Assembly: GCF_042477335.2 (NCBI RefSeq)
Contig: NC_091247.1
Span: 227,564,001 to 227,628,000, forward strand
Direction of reading: 5' to 3'
DNA: 64,000 bases
Source of the DNA: Ovis canadensis
Taxonomy: Eukaryota > Chordata > Mammalia > Artiodactyla > Bovidae
Shown here in pieces: positions 10,893-22,117 of this stretch. The first letter of the stretch is position 1. Every line of letters begins with the position of its first letter. The notes beneath the pieces are model-generated. The model made no database searches. It was not told where the DNA came from and was given only the letters and a program-made list of their open reading frames with translations. The translations under genes were made by a program, and so were the position numbers.

Positions 10893-11815
10893 AAGCTTCT
10901 TTACACACAGCTGACTGGTCCCTCTGCCCAGCCTCTGGGCGTCCCTCTGTGTAACATCGGAGCAGGCGGGTGTGGTCCAAGCCCTATGTGGCTGGGCTCC
11001 TGCCTGTCACTGCAGCTACCCCAGTGGGCCCTCACCCACCCTGCTCCAGTTGTACTCCAAGCCCCTGCCCCATAAGAGACCGTTTCGCGTTGTCTGTCCG
11101 TCCAGCCTGTCTGGCAGCCCTCTCTTTATCATTCAGTATGCGCACTTGACCATCAGTGGTTTTGGTCTCTGTTCAGACCAGCTCCCTCCTTCCTTCTTTT
11201 GGGTCTGTGGTTCCCACCGTGTACGTCTGTCTCGGGACACCTGGCAGCTTCTCCGTGTTCACTCCTGCAGGCGAGAGTGGGTCCTAGGAGACAGGCCTAG
11301 CTGCTGTGGTCAGGGTTTGGCAGAGAAGGGCCCCATCTCTCTCTTCCCTGCAACCCCCTCCTAGACCAGGATTCCGGGTTAGGCTCCCGTCGGTGATCCA
11401 GACCACAGACCTAATATTTGCTGTAAACAGCATCTTTCTAGAACTGATGGTTGCAAGCTTCTAGTCTGTCTTCTCTCATACTTGTTTGGTGCCCCTTGCT
11501 TGCTGGCATCTTGGGCCTGTGTGAAATGATCCTGCAGAGGCCTGGAGAGAAAGCACCCAGACACAAAAATCATGTGGACGTTCCATTCATCTCAATGAGC
11601 CAGAGGCCAGGATCTTGGCAACGCACCAGGAAAGGCCCAGGAAGATGCTTGGTGAGCGAGCCTCAGCCTCGCACTTCCTCCCAGGAGACACGTTCGGGTT
11701 AATGGGGACAGCATCCTGGGAGTCCAGGGTGGGGGCTTTCTGACTTGAGAGGAGCCCTAAGTAGGGAACGCATACTCTCCTAAACACCTCATTGTGAGAT
11801 TACACTGTGCCTACA

Positions 11816-12032
11816 GGGGCTCCCTGAAGGCCCAGCAGGTAAAGAATCCACCTGCAATGCAGGAAATGCGGGAGGCGTGGGTTCAGTGCCTGGGTCAGGA
11901 AGATCCCCCGGTGGAGGAAATGGCAACTCATCCCAGTGTTCTTGCCTAGAAAATCCCGCGGACAGAGGAGCCTGACGGGCTACAGTTCATGGGGTCGCAA
12001 AGAGTTGACATGACTGAGCACACACGCACGCC
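11816..12032 (+). mobile_element. Bov-tA SINE
   Basis: Sense Bov-tA: 'gtaaagaatccacctgcaatgcagg' head, 'ggcaactcatcccagtgttc' body, 'catggggtcgcaaagagttg' and a CA-rich tail. Confidence 0.85.
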
Positions 12033-12337
12033 TTCTATGACTTCGAGAGGTGTGAACTGGGGGTAATACCCAAGTTCCTGGTGCGATTTCCAAACACCAC
12101 AGCGGTGTGCATTCTGGGTCACAGCCTGTGGCTTATGGAGGGATGTCTGGGTGGCACCCACATGCAGGCCCCCGTTGCCATGAAGTCCTGACCCACCTGG
12201 CTACGTAGGGTTGTTCCCACTGAGGCTCTAGCTGCTGAGAAACACCAAGCTTGGCAGTTCTGCCTACTGTGCGGTCAGTCACTGTTGGGGGATGGTGGCT
12301 GAAGACGTGGAGAGAAGTTAATGATTTAAGAGCTATG

Positions 12338-12650
12338 TAGGGGACTCCACTGGTGGTCCATTGGTTACGAACTTGCCTTCCAATGTAGGGGAAACGGGTT
12401 CGATCCCTGGTCTGGGAACTAAGATGCCACATGCCGCAGGGCAACTAAGCCTGTGGGCCGTAGCTACCCACACTTTAGGGCCCAAGCTCCGCGACAAGGG
12501 AAGCCAAGGCAGGGAGAAGCCCAAGGACCACAGCAGAGAGAAGCCTCCACTCCCCACAACCCAAGAAAGGCTCTGCACAGCAACGGAGAGCCATGTGCTG
12601 CCCCCAAGACCCAGTGCAACCAAAAATAAATACAGATTTTAAACAACAAC
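12338..12650 (+). mobile_element. CHR-type tRNA SINE, near full length
   Basis: 'ggggactccactggtggtcc' head, B box 'ggttcgatccc' at about 12399, 'catgccgcagggcaactaag', 'cgcgacaagggaagcc' and 'agtgcaaccaaaaataaata' tail in order over about 310 bp. Confidence 0.85.
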
Positions 12651-12779
12651 ATGGAGTGGCCGTGGACACCTGTGGGCAGCACAGATGAGGAGGAAGCAGA
12701 GGAAACTTTAGCTTCTTTCCGGCTCGAGCCGTTAGCTGGTGGAGGTGTTCTTCACAGAGGACAGAGACACAGGGTGAGC

Positions 12780-13370
12780 CAGGTGGGGGTGAAAGCCTGT
12801 GTAATAGCTGCTAGCGCCTCCGTCACAAAGTCCTGCAGGCTGAGGGCGCTGGAACACAGACGCAGATCTAGACATGTTTGTTGTCTCTAGGTGCTGGAAG
12901 CCGAAGTTCAAGGTCAAAGTGGCTGCAGGCTTGGTTCCTACTGAGGCTTTTTCCTTGGCCCACAGATGGGCGTCTTCTTGAGTCCTCACTCCGTCGTCCT
13001 CCTTTGTGTCCTGATCTCCTCTTCTTAGAAGGACACCAGGCTTCCCTGGTGGCTCAGCTGGTAAAGAATCCTCTTGCAATGCAGGAGACCTGGATTTGAT
13101 CCCTGGGTTGGGAGGATCCCCTGGAGAAGGGAAAGGCTACCTACTCCAGTATTCTGGCCTGGAGAATCCCATGGACTGTGTCACAAAGAGTCGGACACGA
13201 CTCTGCGGCTTTGACTTCCATATTGCATTAGGCCCACCCTAACGATATCATTTTAACTTAATCACCTCTTCAAAGACCCCACCTGCAAGTATGGTCAGGT
13301 TCTGAGGATTAGGATTTCAACAGGTGAATTTTGGAAAGATACAGTTCAGCCTATAACAGGATACATGTAG
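12780..13370. repeat. Old mammalian repeat, interrupted by a SINE
   Basis: Both flanks of the Bov-tA at 13034-13222 match one old repeat type: 'ggtgctggaagccgaagttcaagg' before it; 'aggcccaccctaacgatatc', 'caaagaccccacctgcaag' and 'gttcagcctataacagg' after it. A related copy is at 57630-57790. I do not assign the family. Confidence 0.4.
13034..13222 (+). mobile_element. Bov-tA SINE
   Basis: Sense Bov-tA with a typical 'ggcttccctggtggctcag' head, 'gggttgggaggatcccctgg' and 'cacaaagagtcggacacgac' end. It sits inside an older repeat. Confidence 0.88.
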
Positions 13371-13371
13371 C

Positions 13372-13605
13372 TTTTCTTTTTCCTTTTTGGCCATGCTGTG
13401 TGGCACGAGAGATTCATGAAATCAGCCTAGCCCTGGGAGTTAAAGGTGGGTAACTCTGTCCTCTGATGGCAAGAGGCTCCCGTCCCCCCTCACCGCCCCC
13501 CCAAGGCAATCCTGTGGCAGCAAGCGACCATGAGCAAGCTGTACCGTCTGCAGGGGTAGCACAGTGTCTTAACCCCTGGACCACCATGGAAGCCCCAGCG
13601 CATGT
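13372..13605 (-). mobile_element. CHR SINE split by a copied 123-bp segment
   Basis: The left piece (13372-13412: 'tttggccatgctgtgtggc') and the right piece (13536-13605: 'ggggtagcacagtgtcttaac ... ggaccaccatggaagcccc') are parts of one antisense CHR. The middle of the SINE is replaced by the first copy of the 123-bp direct repeat. Confidence 0.7.
13413..13535 (+). repeat. Direct repeat, copy 1 (123 bp)
   Basis: It is base-for-base identical to 14133-14255, starting 'ttcatgaaatcagcctag' and ending 'gcgaccatgagc'. It sits in the middle of an antisense CHR SINE, so this copy is probably the inserted one. Confidence 0.95.
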
Positions 13606-14132
13606 ATGTTTAACCAGGTTGGGTCCTGAGGACCCTGAAAACGCCCAAGAAGCCATGTTGGACGCGCATGTCTGGGTTCAGAGGGCAGGGCTTAGCTGGG
13701 GCTGTGAACTGGTGGGGGGGGTGGGGAGCGATAAAGAGATGGTAACTGGGGCCACAGGGGGAGGTGGAATTCGTCCAGGAGAGAGACTGCAGGGAGAAGA
13801 GACCCAGGACCAAGCCCCCAGGAGCACAATGTGGGAAGGGCGGGTGAGGCTGTGGCTGGTGGGACCGGAGATGATCCAGGGGACGGTGGGGTCACAGAAG
13901 GGACCCCAGGGAAGAGACTGCAGGTGTGCGGTCGTCCTTTTGAGCAAGTGCCCTCGTTCTCTTTCCTGTATCCCACAGGATGGCAGACAGCTTGGGGCAG
14001 GGACTTAGTCTCGCTTTTATCCAAGCCCCCCTCCCACCTCATCTGGCCCCAGGGCCTGGTTCAGGATTAGAATAAAAATTGAAATCTGAACACCCATTTC
14101 CAGTTTTCCTTAGGCAGGTGTGAATTTCTGTT

Positions 14133-14255
14133 TTCATGAAATCAGCCTAGCCCTGGGAGTTAAAGGTGGGTAACTCTGTCCTCTGATGGCAAGAGGCTCC
14201 CGTCCCCCCTCACCGCCCCCCCAAGGCAATCCTGTGGCAGCAAGCGACCATGAGC
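14133..14255 (+). repeat. Direct repeat, copy 2 (123 bp)
   Basis: Exact second copy, 720 bp downstream of the first. Its surroundings are unique sequence with no split SINE, so it is probably the source copy. Confidence 0.95.
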
Positions 14256-14649
14256 TAAAATGAAACACCCAGATGTGCTGTTCGACTTGGAAGGGGGAAA
14301 AAACCCGGCTGTGCTCACTGTGGCTTTGTCTGGCCTTTAAACACCGATTGGTCAAAGTGAGTGATGCTTTCCAGATGCTCCTGGCTGCCCCAGCCAGGAG
14401 TCCGGCTGGCCAGCTGGGCCCCCTCTGCGGGCCTCTCTCCAGCCCAGCCTCCCGCGCAGCCAGACGGCCTGCCTCGGCCGGCTTCCACCTCCTGGCTGGA
14501 GCTGCGGGGCTGTGGCCTCGCTTCCTGCTGCAGGGTGGGGGCTGGGTGGATGGTCCCCAAGGACCCTTCCAGCTCTAACAGGCAGCAGTTGTGCGCCTCC
14601 TGGGCTGGCCCTGGAGGACCCCCATAGGGGAGCAATAATGAGGCCTTAT

Positions 14650-14855
14650 ATTGAAGACTGAATGCTGGGAAAGACTGAGGGCAGGAGGAGGAGGGGACGA
14701 CAGAGGATGAGATGGTTGGACAGCATCACCGGCTCAATGGACATGAGTTTGAGTAAACTCCGGGAGATGGTGATGGACAGGAAGGCCTGGTGTGCTGCAG
14801 TCCATGGAGTCACTAAGAGTCGGACACAACTGAGCGACTGAACTGAACTGATGTG
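14650..14855 (+). mobile_element. BovB LINE 3' fragment
   Basis: 'gactgaatgctgggaaagac', 'cagaggatgagatggttgg', 'catgagtttgagtaaactccg' and 'gagcgactgaactgaactga' are the extreme BovB 3' end with its short terminal repeat. Confidence 0.88.
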
Positions 14856-14968
14856 AAAAGTGCTTCATGATCTTCTGGGACACCACCACACAAGTCTGTC
14901 CCTAGCTGTCGGCCCAGCCAGCCCCCAGTGCTTCGGGCAGGGCTGCCTGGATAATGTACTCCTGTCGG

Positions 14969-15044
14969 CCCCTCCCCCAACTCCCCCATCCCTCCCCCAC
15001 CTTCCCCACCCCTCCCCTCCCCTCCCCCACCCCTTCCCCCTGAG
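14969..15044 (+). repeat. C-rich low-complexity tract
   Basis: About 75 bp are almost only C and T with many CCC/CCCC runs. The minus strand carries repeated G-runs with short loops. Confidence 0.8.
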
Positions 15045-15330
15045 CTGCTGTCTTTTGGAGTTTATCACACTTTGACGTAAATCGTAAATCGATGAACAGG
15101 CTTCTTCTCCTAGAGTAACTCTCAGATTTTTACACTCGACTTGGTGAGACATCTATGTTTGAATTTCTTTTAAACTTCTAACTTCAAAATGATTATAGAC
15201 TCACAGGAAGTTGGAAAAATATCACAGGGAGACATTTCTGCTTCTGGAAAGATAGAGTCCATGTACTTTTCCCTATTCCTCCCACTAAGTACAGCTGAAA
15301 ATTACGAATGCTTTATATAAAGCTAACAAA

Positions 15331-15508
15331 GGAGGGCAGGAGGAGAAGGGGGCGACAGAGGATGAGATGGCTGGATGGCATCACTGACTCAATGGACATG
15401 AGTTTGAGCAAGCTCCGGGAGATGGTGAAGGACAGGGAAGCAAGGGGTGCTGCAGGCCATGGGGTCACAAAGAGTCAGACATGACTTAGAACAAGGAACA
15501 ACAGCAAT
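15331..15508 (+). mobile_element. BovB LINE 3' fragment
   Basis: 'gcaggaggagaagggggcga', 'gatggctggatggcatcac', 'catgagtttgagcaagctcc' and 'catggggtcacaaagagtc'. It lies in the 5' portion of the L1M element. Confidence 0.85.
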
Positions 15509-15611
15509 ATCAGACGGTTCTTAAAGGGGGAAAGAAGCAGGTGGGCTGAGAGGGACCTCAGGACCCAAGGAATTGCACATCGGCCAGTTCACTGGGTTTT
15601 CTTTTGCCTCG

Positions 15612-15752
15612 TGTATCCCCTGGAGAAGGAAACGGGAACCCACTCCAATATTCTTGCCTGGAGAATTCCATGAACAGAGGAGCCTGGCGGGCTACAGTCC
15701 ATGAGGTCGCAAAGAGCCAGACACGACTGAGCGACTAACACACACACATCCC
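15612..15752 (+). mobile_element. Bov-tA SINE, headless
   Basis: It starts at 'cccctggagaaggaaacggg' and continues to 'gacacgactgagcgactaac' with a CA-rich tail. The tRNA-like head is missing. Confidence 0.82.
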
Positions 15753-16455
15753 AGACTTGGGAGGTGGAAAAGCTGGTATTTGAAAATGCCAACAGGCACA
15801 GAAAAACAAAAGCCCGACAAAAGCCTGCCTCCTGGGCCAAAGGACCAGGAAAGGGCAGCCAAGCAAGACAGAAAACCTTCAGACAATCACCGCCCGACTT
15901 TAACTAAACACACAGAAGAAAACCCGGCCCCGCCCACACCAGGCTCTAATGAGCTGTTCCAGCGTCCCGCTGGGCTAGTGCCAGAGAAACTGAGTGGGGA
16001 GCCAGGACTTTCACCCCTGCCAGCTGGAAACGAGGCCCCTCTCTGGTGGTGTCTGTAGAGACACGTGGGGAGTCCAGAATTCCACCCCAAGCTGGCAGTG
16101 ACAAAGCATCTCTCCTCCTCCCCACTGGGGTTTTGTCAGAGGAGGCCTGGCAGAGAGGCCCGTCACACTGGCCTAGTGGTAACAAGGACGCTCCTCCTCC
16201 CACGCCATGTGTCCAGGTGAAGACAGGAACCCAAGCCCTTCTGTCTGCCCCAGCCGGGGAGATTTCAGTGGAGGTTAGGGGAGCGCCCACACCCCCGCCA
16301 GCGGTAATGAGGAGCACCCATGGGCGGCAGCAAAGGCCAGGTGGGAAACCAGGACATCTATCTCCACTTGGCAGACACCCCCACCCCACCCCGCCTCCCC
16401 TGCCGGGGCAGAGGGAGTGGAAACCAGCTGAAAAAGAAGCTTTAGATAAGATCCA

Positions 16456-16770
16456 AGGGGCTTCGCTGATGGTTCAGATTCTCTAATCTGCCTGCCAATG
16501 GAGGAAACACGGGGTTCAATCCCTGATCCAGGAAGAGCCCACATGCTGTGGAGCAACTAAGCCCATCTGCCCCAACTATTGGGCCTGGGAGATGCAACTA
16601 CTGAAGCTCACCCCGCTTAAGCCCATGCTCCACGAGAGAAGTCCCCCCAGTGAGAAATCTGCCCAGCGCAGCTAGAGAGTGGCCCCCACTCACCGCGACT
16701 AGAGAAAAGCCGCGCACAGCAACAAAGACCCAGCACGGCCAAAAATGAATAAGTAATTGTTTTTTAAGAA
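16456..16770 (+). mobile_element. CHR-type tRNA SINE, near full length
   Basis: 'ggggcttcgctgatggttc' head, 'gttcaatccctgatcc' B-box region, 'gcaactactgaagctcaccc', 'cgcacagcaacaaagaccc' and 'cggccaaaaatgaataag' tail. It separates the L1M 5' UTR from its ORF1-like part. Confidence 0.85.
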
Positions 16771-17839
16771 GTAAAAATAAAAAGAAGTGCTGGAATTTCA
16801 GGATAGTAACTAACAAAGAAAAAAAAAAGATCCAGAATTGCATATATTATATGAGAATGTCCAAGTTTCAAACGAAAATCACTCACTTTGCCAAGAACCA
16901 GAAAGATCTAAAACCGAATGAACAAAAGATAATAAACGGAGCTCAGCCCTGAAATGACAGGGATGTTAGACTGCCCGACAAAGACTTCAAAGCACTCATG
17001 ATAAAAATGTTTCAACAATCAGTTTATGAATATGCTCAAAACAAATGAAAAAGTAGAACGTCTCCTCAGCAAAGACGTATCAGACATAAAAAGGGAAGCA
17101 TCTGTGAGCTGAAAGACAGAACAATAAGAATTACTCAGGATAAATCCTTGAGAGATGATAAACTGGAGAAAAATTAACAGAACCTTGGGGACCCAAGGGA
17201 CTATGACAGAGGATCTAATATTTTCACCTCAAGGCCTGGGAGGAGAAGAGAAAGAGGCCAAGGCTGAAACAGTAATGAAAAGCTTCCCAAATGTGGCAAC
17301 AACCATAAATTTATACACTTAAGAAACTGAGAAAATTCCAAATATGATACACACAAAGAAATCCAGACCAAGTCAAAATTCCAAAATCTAAAGATAAAGG
17401 AAAAAATCTCGAAAGCCACGAGAGAGAAATGGCACTTTATCGGTAGGAGAAACAATTCAAATTACACCAGATTTCTCATCAGAATTAATGGAAATCAGGA
17501 GGAAGTAGCACAACTTTAATAAGGGCTGGAAGAAAAAATTCAGAATTCTAGACTCAGAGAAAATAGTCTTCAGAAACTAAGGGGAATTCAAGACTTTATA
17601 AGATGAAGGAAAACTCAAAGGAGAGAAATTTTTGTCAGTAGACCTAAAAGAATTTATGAAGCAATTTTTGTAAACAAAAAGGAGACAATAAAACAGGAAA
17701 AACAGGAAAGTAAGAAAAAATGTAGGAAAATACAATAGGTTTTCATTCTCCTCTTGAATTTTCTAAATTATGTTTGACATTGATGCAAACATAATTTGCT
17801 TCAATGAAAACCACAATCAAGAAAACTGATCAAACTGAT

Positions 17840-20800
17840 CATACGGACCACAGCCTTGTCTAACTCAGTGAAACTAAGCCATGCCGTGTAGGGCCACCCA
17901 AGACAGATGGGTCATGGTGGAGAGCTCTGAAAAATGTGGTCCACTGGAGAAGGGAATGGCAAACCACTTCAGTATTCTTGCCTTGAGAACCCCATGAACA
18001 GTGTGAAGAGGCAAAAAGATATGACACTGAAAGATGAACCCCCTGGGTCAGTAGATGCCCTTATGCTTCTGGAGATCAGTGGAGAAATAACTCAGGAAAG
18101 AATGAAGAGACAGAGCCAAAGTGAAAACAACACCCAGTTGTGGATGTGACTGGTGATAAAGCAAAGTCCCATGCTATAAAGAGCACTATTGCATAGGAAC
18201 CTGGAATGTTAGGTCTGTGAATCAAGGCAAATTGGAAGTAGTCAAACAGGAGATGGCAAGAGTGAACGTCAACGTTCTAGGAATCAGCGAACTAAGATGG
18301 GCTGGGATGGGTTTATATCTACTACTGTGGGCAGGAATCCCTCAGAAGAAATGGAGCAGCCATCATGGTCAACAAAAGAGTCTGAAATGCAGTACTTGGA
18401 TGCAATCTCAAAAACAACAGAATGATCTCTGTCCGTTTCCAAGGCAAACCATTCAATATCACAGTAATCCAAGTCTATGCCCCAACCAGGAATGCTGAAG
18501 AAGCTGAAGTTGAACGGTTCTATGAAGACCTCCAAGACCTTTTAGAACTAACACTCAAAAAAGATGTCCTTTTCATCATAGGGGACTGGAATGCAAAAGT
18601 AGGAAGTCAAGAGATACCTTGAGTAACAGGCAAATTTGGCCTTGGAGTACGGAATGAACCAGGTCAAAGGCTAATAGAGTTTTGCCAAGAGAACACACTG
18701 GTCATAGCAAACACCCTCTTGCAACAACACAAGAGAAGACTCTACACATGGACATCACCAGATGGTCAATACTGAAATCAGATTGATTATCTTTGTACCC
18801 AAAGATGGAGAAGCTCTATACAGTCAGCAAAAACAAGACCAGGAGCTGACTGTGGCTCAGATCATGAACTCCTTATTACCAAATTCAGACTTAAATTGAA
18901 GAAAGTGGGGGAAACCACTAGACCATTCAGGTATGACCTAAATGAAATCCCTTATGATTATACAGTGGAAGTGAGAAATAGAGTCAAGGGACTAGTTCTG
19001 ATAGACAGAGTGCCTGATGAACTATGGACGGAGGTTTGTGACATTGAACAGGAGGCAGTGATCGAGACTATCCCCAAGAAAAAGAAATGCAAAAAGGCAA
19101 AATGGTTGTTGGAGGAGGCGTTGCAAATAGCTGAGAAAAGAAGAGAAGCCAAAGGCAAAGGAGAAAAGGAAAGATATACCCATCTGAGTGCAGAGTTTCA
19201 AAGGAAAGCAAGGAGAGATAAGAAAGCCTTCCTCGTGATCAATGCAAAGAAATAGAGGAAAATAATAGAATGGGAAAGACTAGAGATCTCTTCAAGAAAA
19301 TTAGAGATACCCAGGGAAAATTTCATGCAAAGGTGGGCACAATAAAGGACAGATGGTATAGATCTAACAGAAGCAGAAGATATTAAGAAGAGGTGGAAAG
19401 AATACACAGAAGAACTGTACAAAAAAGATCTTCACGACCCAGAGAATGACGATAGTGTGACCACGTAGAGCCAGGGCCACCTAGAGCCAGACATCCTGGA
19501 ATGCGAAGTCAAGCGGGCTTTAGGCAACATCACTACAAACAAAGCTAGTGGAGGTGATGGAATCCCAGTTGAGCTATTTCAAATCCTAAAAGATGATGCT
19601 GTGAAAGTGCTGCACTCAATATGCCAGCAAATTTGAAAAACTCAGCAATGGCCACAGAACTAGAAAAGGTGCTTTCATTCCAATCCCTAAAAAGGGCAGT
19701 GCCAAAGAATGTTCAAACTACTGCATGATTGCACTCATCTCACACGCTAGTAAAGTAATGCTCAAAATTCTTCAAGCCAGGCTTCAACAGTACATGAATT
19801 GTGAATTCTAGATGTGCAATCTGGATTCAGAAAAGCCAGGAGAACCAGAGATCAAATTTCCAACATCCGTTGGATCATAGAAAAAGCAAGCGAGTTCCAG
19901 ATAAACATATACTTTTTTGATTACTTTATTGATTATGCCAAAGCCTTTGACTGTGTAAATCACAACAAACTGTGGAAAATTCTAGAAGAGATGGGAATAC
20001 CAGACCACCTGACCTGCCTCCTGAGAAATCTGTATGCAGGTCAAGAAGCAAACAGTTAGAACCGGACATGGAACAACAGACTGATTCCAAATTAGGAAAG
20101 GAGTACATCAAGGCTATATATTGTCACCCTGCTTATTTAATTTATATGCAGAGTACATCATGTGAAATGCCAGGCTGGATGAAGCATAGGCTGGAATCAA
20201 GATCGCAGGAGAAATATCAATAACCTCAGATACGCAAGTGACACCACCCTTATGGCAGGAAGTGAAGAGGAACTAAACAGTCCCTTGATGAAAGTAAAAG
20301 AGGAGAGTGGAAAACCTGGCTTAAAACACAACATTCAGAAAATTAAGATCATGGTATCTGGTCCCATCATTCCATGGCAAACAGATGGAGAAACAATGGA
20401 AACGGCGGTAGACTTTATTTTCTTGGACTCCTGAATCACTTCAGAAGGTAACTGCAGCCAGGAAATTAGAAGATGCTGGCTCCTTAAAGCAGAGACGTTA
20501 CTTTGCCAACAAAGGTCCGTCTAGTCAAGGCATGGTTTTTCCAGTAGTCATGTATGGATGTGAGATTAGAGCTATAAAGAAAGCTGAGTGCTGAAGAATT
20601 GATGTTTTTGAACTGTGGTGTTGGAGAAGACTCTTGAGAGTCCCTTGGACTGCAAGGAGATCCAACCAGTCCATCCTAAAGGAAATCAGTCCTGAATACT
20701 CATTGGAAAGACTGATGCTGAAGCTGAAACTCCAATACTTTGGCCACCTGATGCGAAGAACTGACTCTTTGGAAAAGACCCTGATGCTGGGAAAGATTGA

Positions 20801-20990
20801 AGGCGGGAGGACAAGGGGACAACAGAGGATGAGATTGTTGAATGTCTTCACCACCTCGATGGACATGAGTTTGAGCAAGCTCCGGGAGTTGACGATGGAC
20901 AGGAAAGCTTGGTGCGCTGCAGTTCATGGGGTCACAAAGAGTCGATCACGACTGAGTGACTGAACTGAACTGAACTGAACTGAACTGGTA
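17840..20990 (+). mobile_element. BovB (RTE) LINE, nearly full length
   Basis: It is about 3.15 kb, close to the family's full length of roughly 3.2 kb. It runs from a 5' region ('ggaccacagccttgtctaac') through endonuclease and RT coding sequence to the typical 3' end 'gagtgactgaactgaactg' with a short terminal repeat. It lies inside the older L1M element. BovB is a non-LTR retrotransposon abundant in ruminants and known for horizontal spread among vertebrates. Confidence 0.9.
18194..20960 (+). pseudogene. BovB endonuclease-reverse transcriptase, decayed
   Basis: Fragments of one protein can be followed in shifting frames. First comes an APE-type endonuclease: a start region with N-Q-G-K-L-E-V-V and G-I-S-E-L-R-W (about 18220-18300), V-Y-A-P-T (about 18475) and G-D-W-N-A-K-V-G (18582-18605). 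Next is a linker rich in K/E (18896-19255). Then comes an RT with F-I-D-Y-A-K-A-F-D-C-V (about 19930). The RT catalytic box reads Y-A-S-D-T at about 20230, where active copies have Y-A-D-D, so one catalytic aspartate is gone. In-frame stops and frameshifts occur throughout (for example the stop at 18620 and the frame change before 18896). In an intact copy the protein would cut genomic DNA and reverse-transcribe its own RNA. This copy cannot. Confidence 0.85.
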
Positions 20991-21254
20991 AGATGACACC
21001 AATAGGCTGATAAGTTATGTATACATAATATAATACATAGAACAATCACTAAAATAGTTATATAAAGCAATGTATTAAAAATGCTATAGGTAGATAAAAA
21101 TGAAATTCTAAAAAAATGTTCAATTAACGCACAAAATGACAGGGAAAGGAAAACAGAAAAAAAAAAGATAGAACAAATGTAAAACAAAATATAAATTGGC
21201 AGACCTATGCCCTAACGTATCAACAATTACTTTAAATGTGAACGGTCATTTCCT

Positions 21255-21440
21255 GGGGCTTCCCTGGTGGTCCAGTGGTTAAGAATCCACCTTGTTGTGC
21301 AGGGGCCTCGGGTTCGATCCCTGGCCTGGGAACTAAGTTCCCACTTGCCTTGGGGTAACTAAGCCTGCGAGCCATAACAAAAGATCCTGCATGCTGCAAC
21401 TAAGATCCGATGCAGCCAGATAAATAAATACTTTTTAAAA
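21255..21440 (+). mobile_element. CHR-type tRNA SINE with target duplication
   Basis: 'ggggcttccctggtggtcc' head and 'ggttcgatccctgg' B box, ending 'gcagccagataaataaatac'. Flanks share an 11-bp duplication with one mismatch (AACGGTCATTT left at 21241, AATGGTCATTT right at about 21445). Confidence 0.85.
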
Positions 21441-22117
21441 TGAAAATGGTCATTTATTAAGAACAATTAAAAAAGGAGCTAGTCAGAGTGAGTTTTAAAA
21501 ATGACCCAACTATGTGCCATCTCTAAGAAACCCATGTATAGGCAGCTTAAAAGCAAAAGGTTAGAAAAAGATATATCATGCAAATATCAATTAAAAATCA
21601 CTTGGTTATATGACTATCAGATGAAGTAGACTTCAGTGCGAGGCAAATTGCTAGATAAAAGGGCAAATTCATTAATAAGACATACAAGTCCTAAATGTGT
21701 CTTTATAAAAGAACAGAGCTGCAAAATATGTGAAACAAAAATTGACAAGACTGAAAGGAAAAATGTCAGTATCACAACTCATCCAATGTGAAATGGATAA
21801 TTTTAAGAATCCCATAACTATCTGGGAAATTGAATTCCTGAGTTTAAAACTCCTAAAATAGAAGCCTACAGGCCAAGATAGTTTTTACTGAAAAATTCTA
21901 CCAAATATTTAAAGAAGAATTAATATTAATTCTACTCAATCTCTTCCAGGAAATAGGAGGAACACCCAGTTCACTTTATGAAGTTCATACTATCTTTATA
22001 TCAAAACAAGATAAAAAGAGTATAATAAAAAATGAAACGAAAAACTACAGACCAAAAATTCCTTATACAAAAATCCTTAATAAAATACTAGTAAGTAGAA
22101 TTTAACAGTATATATAC

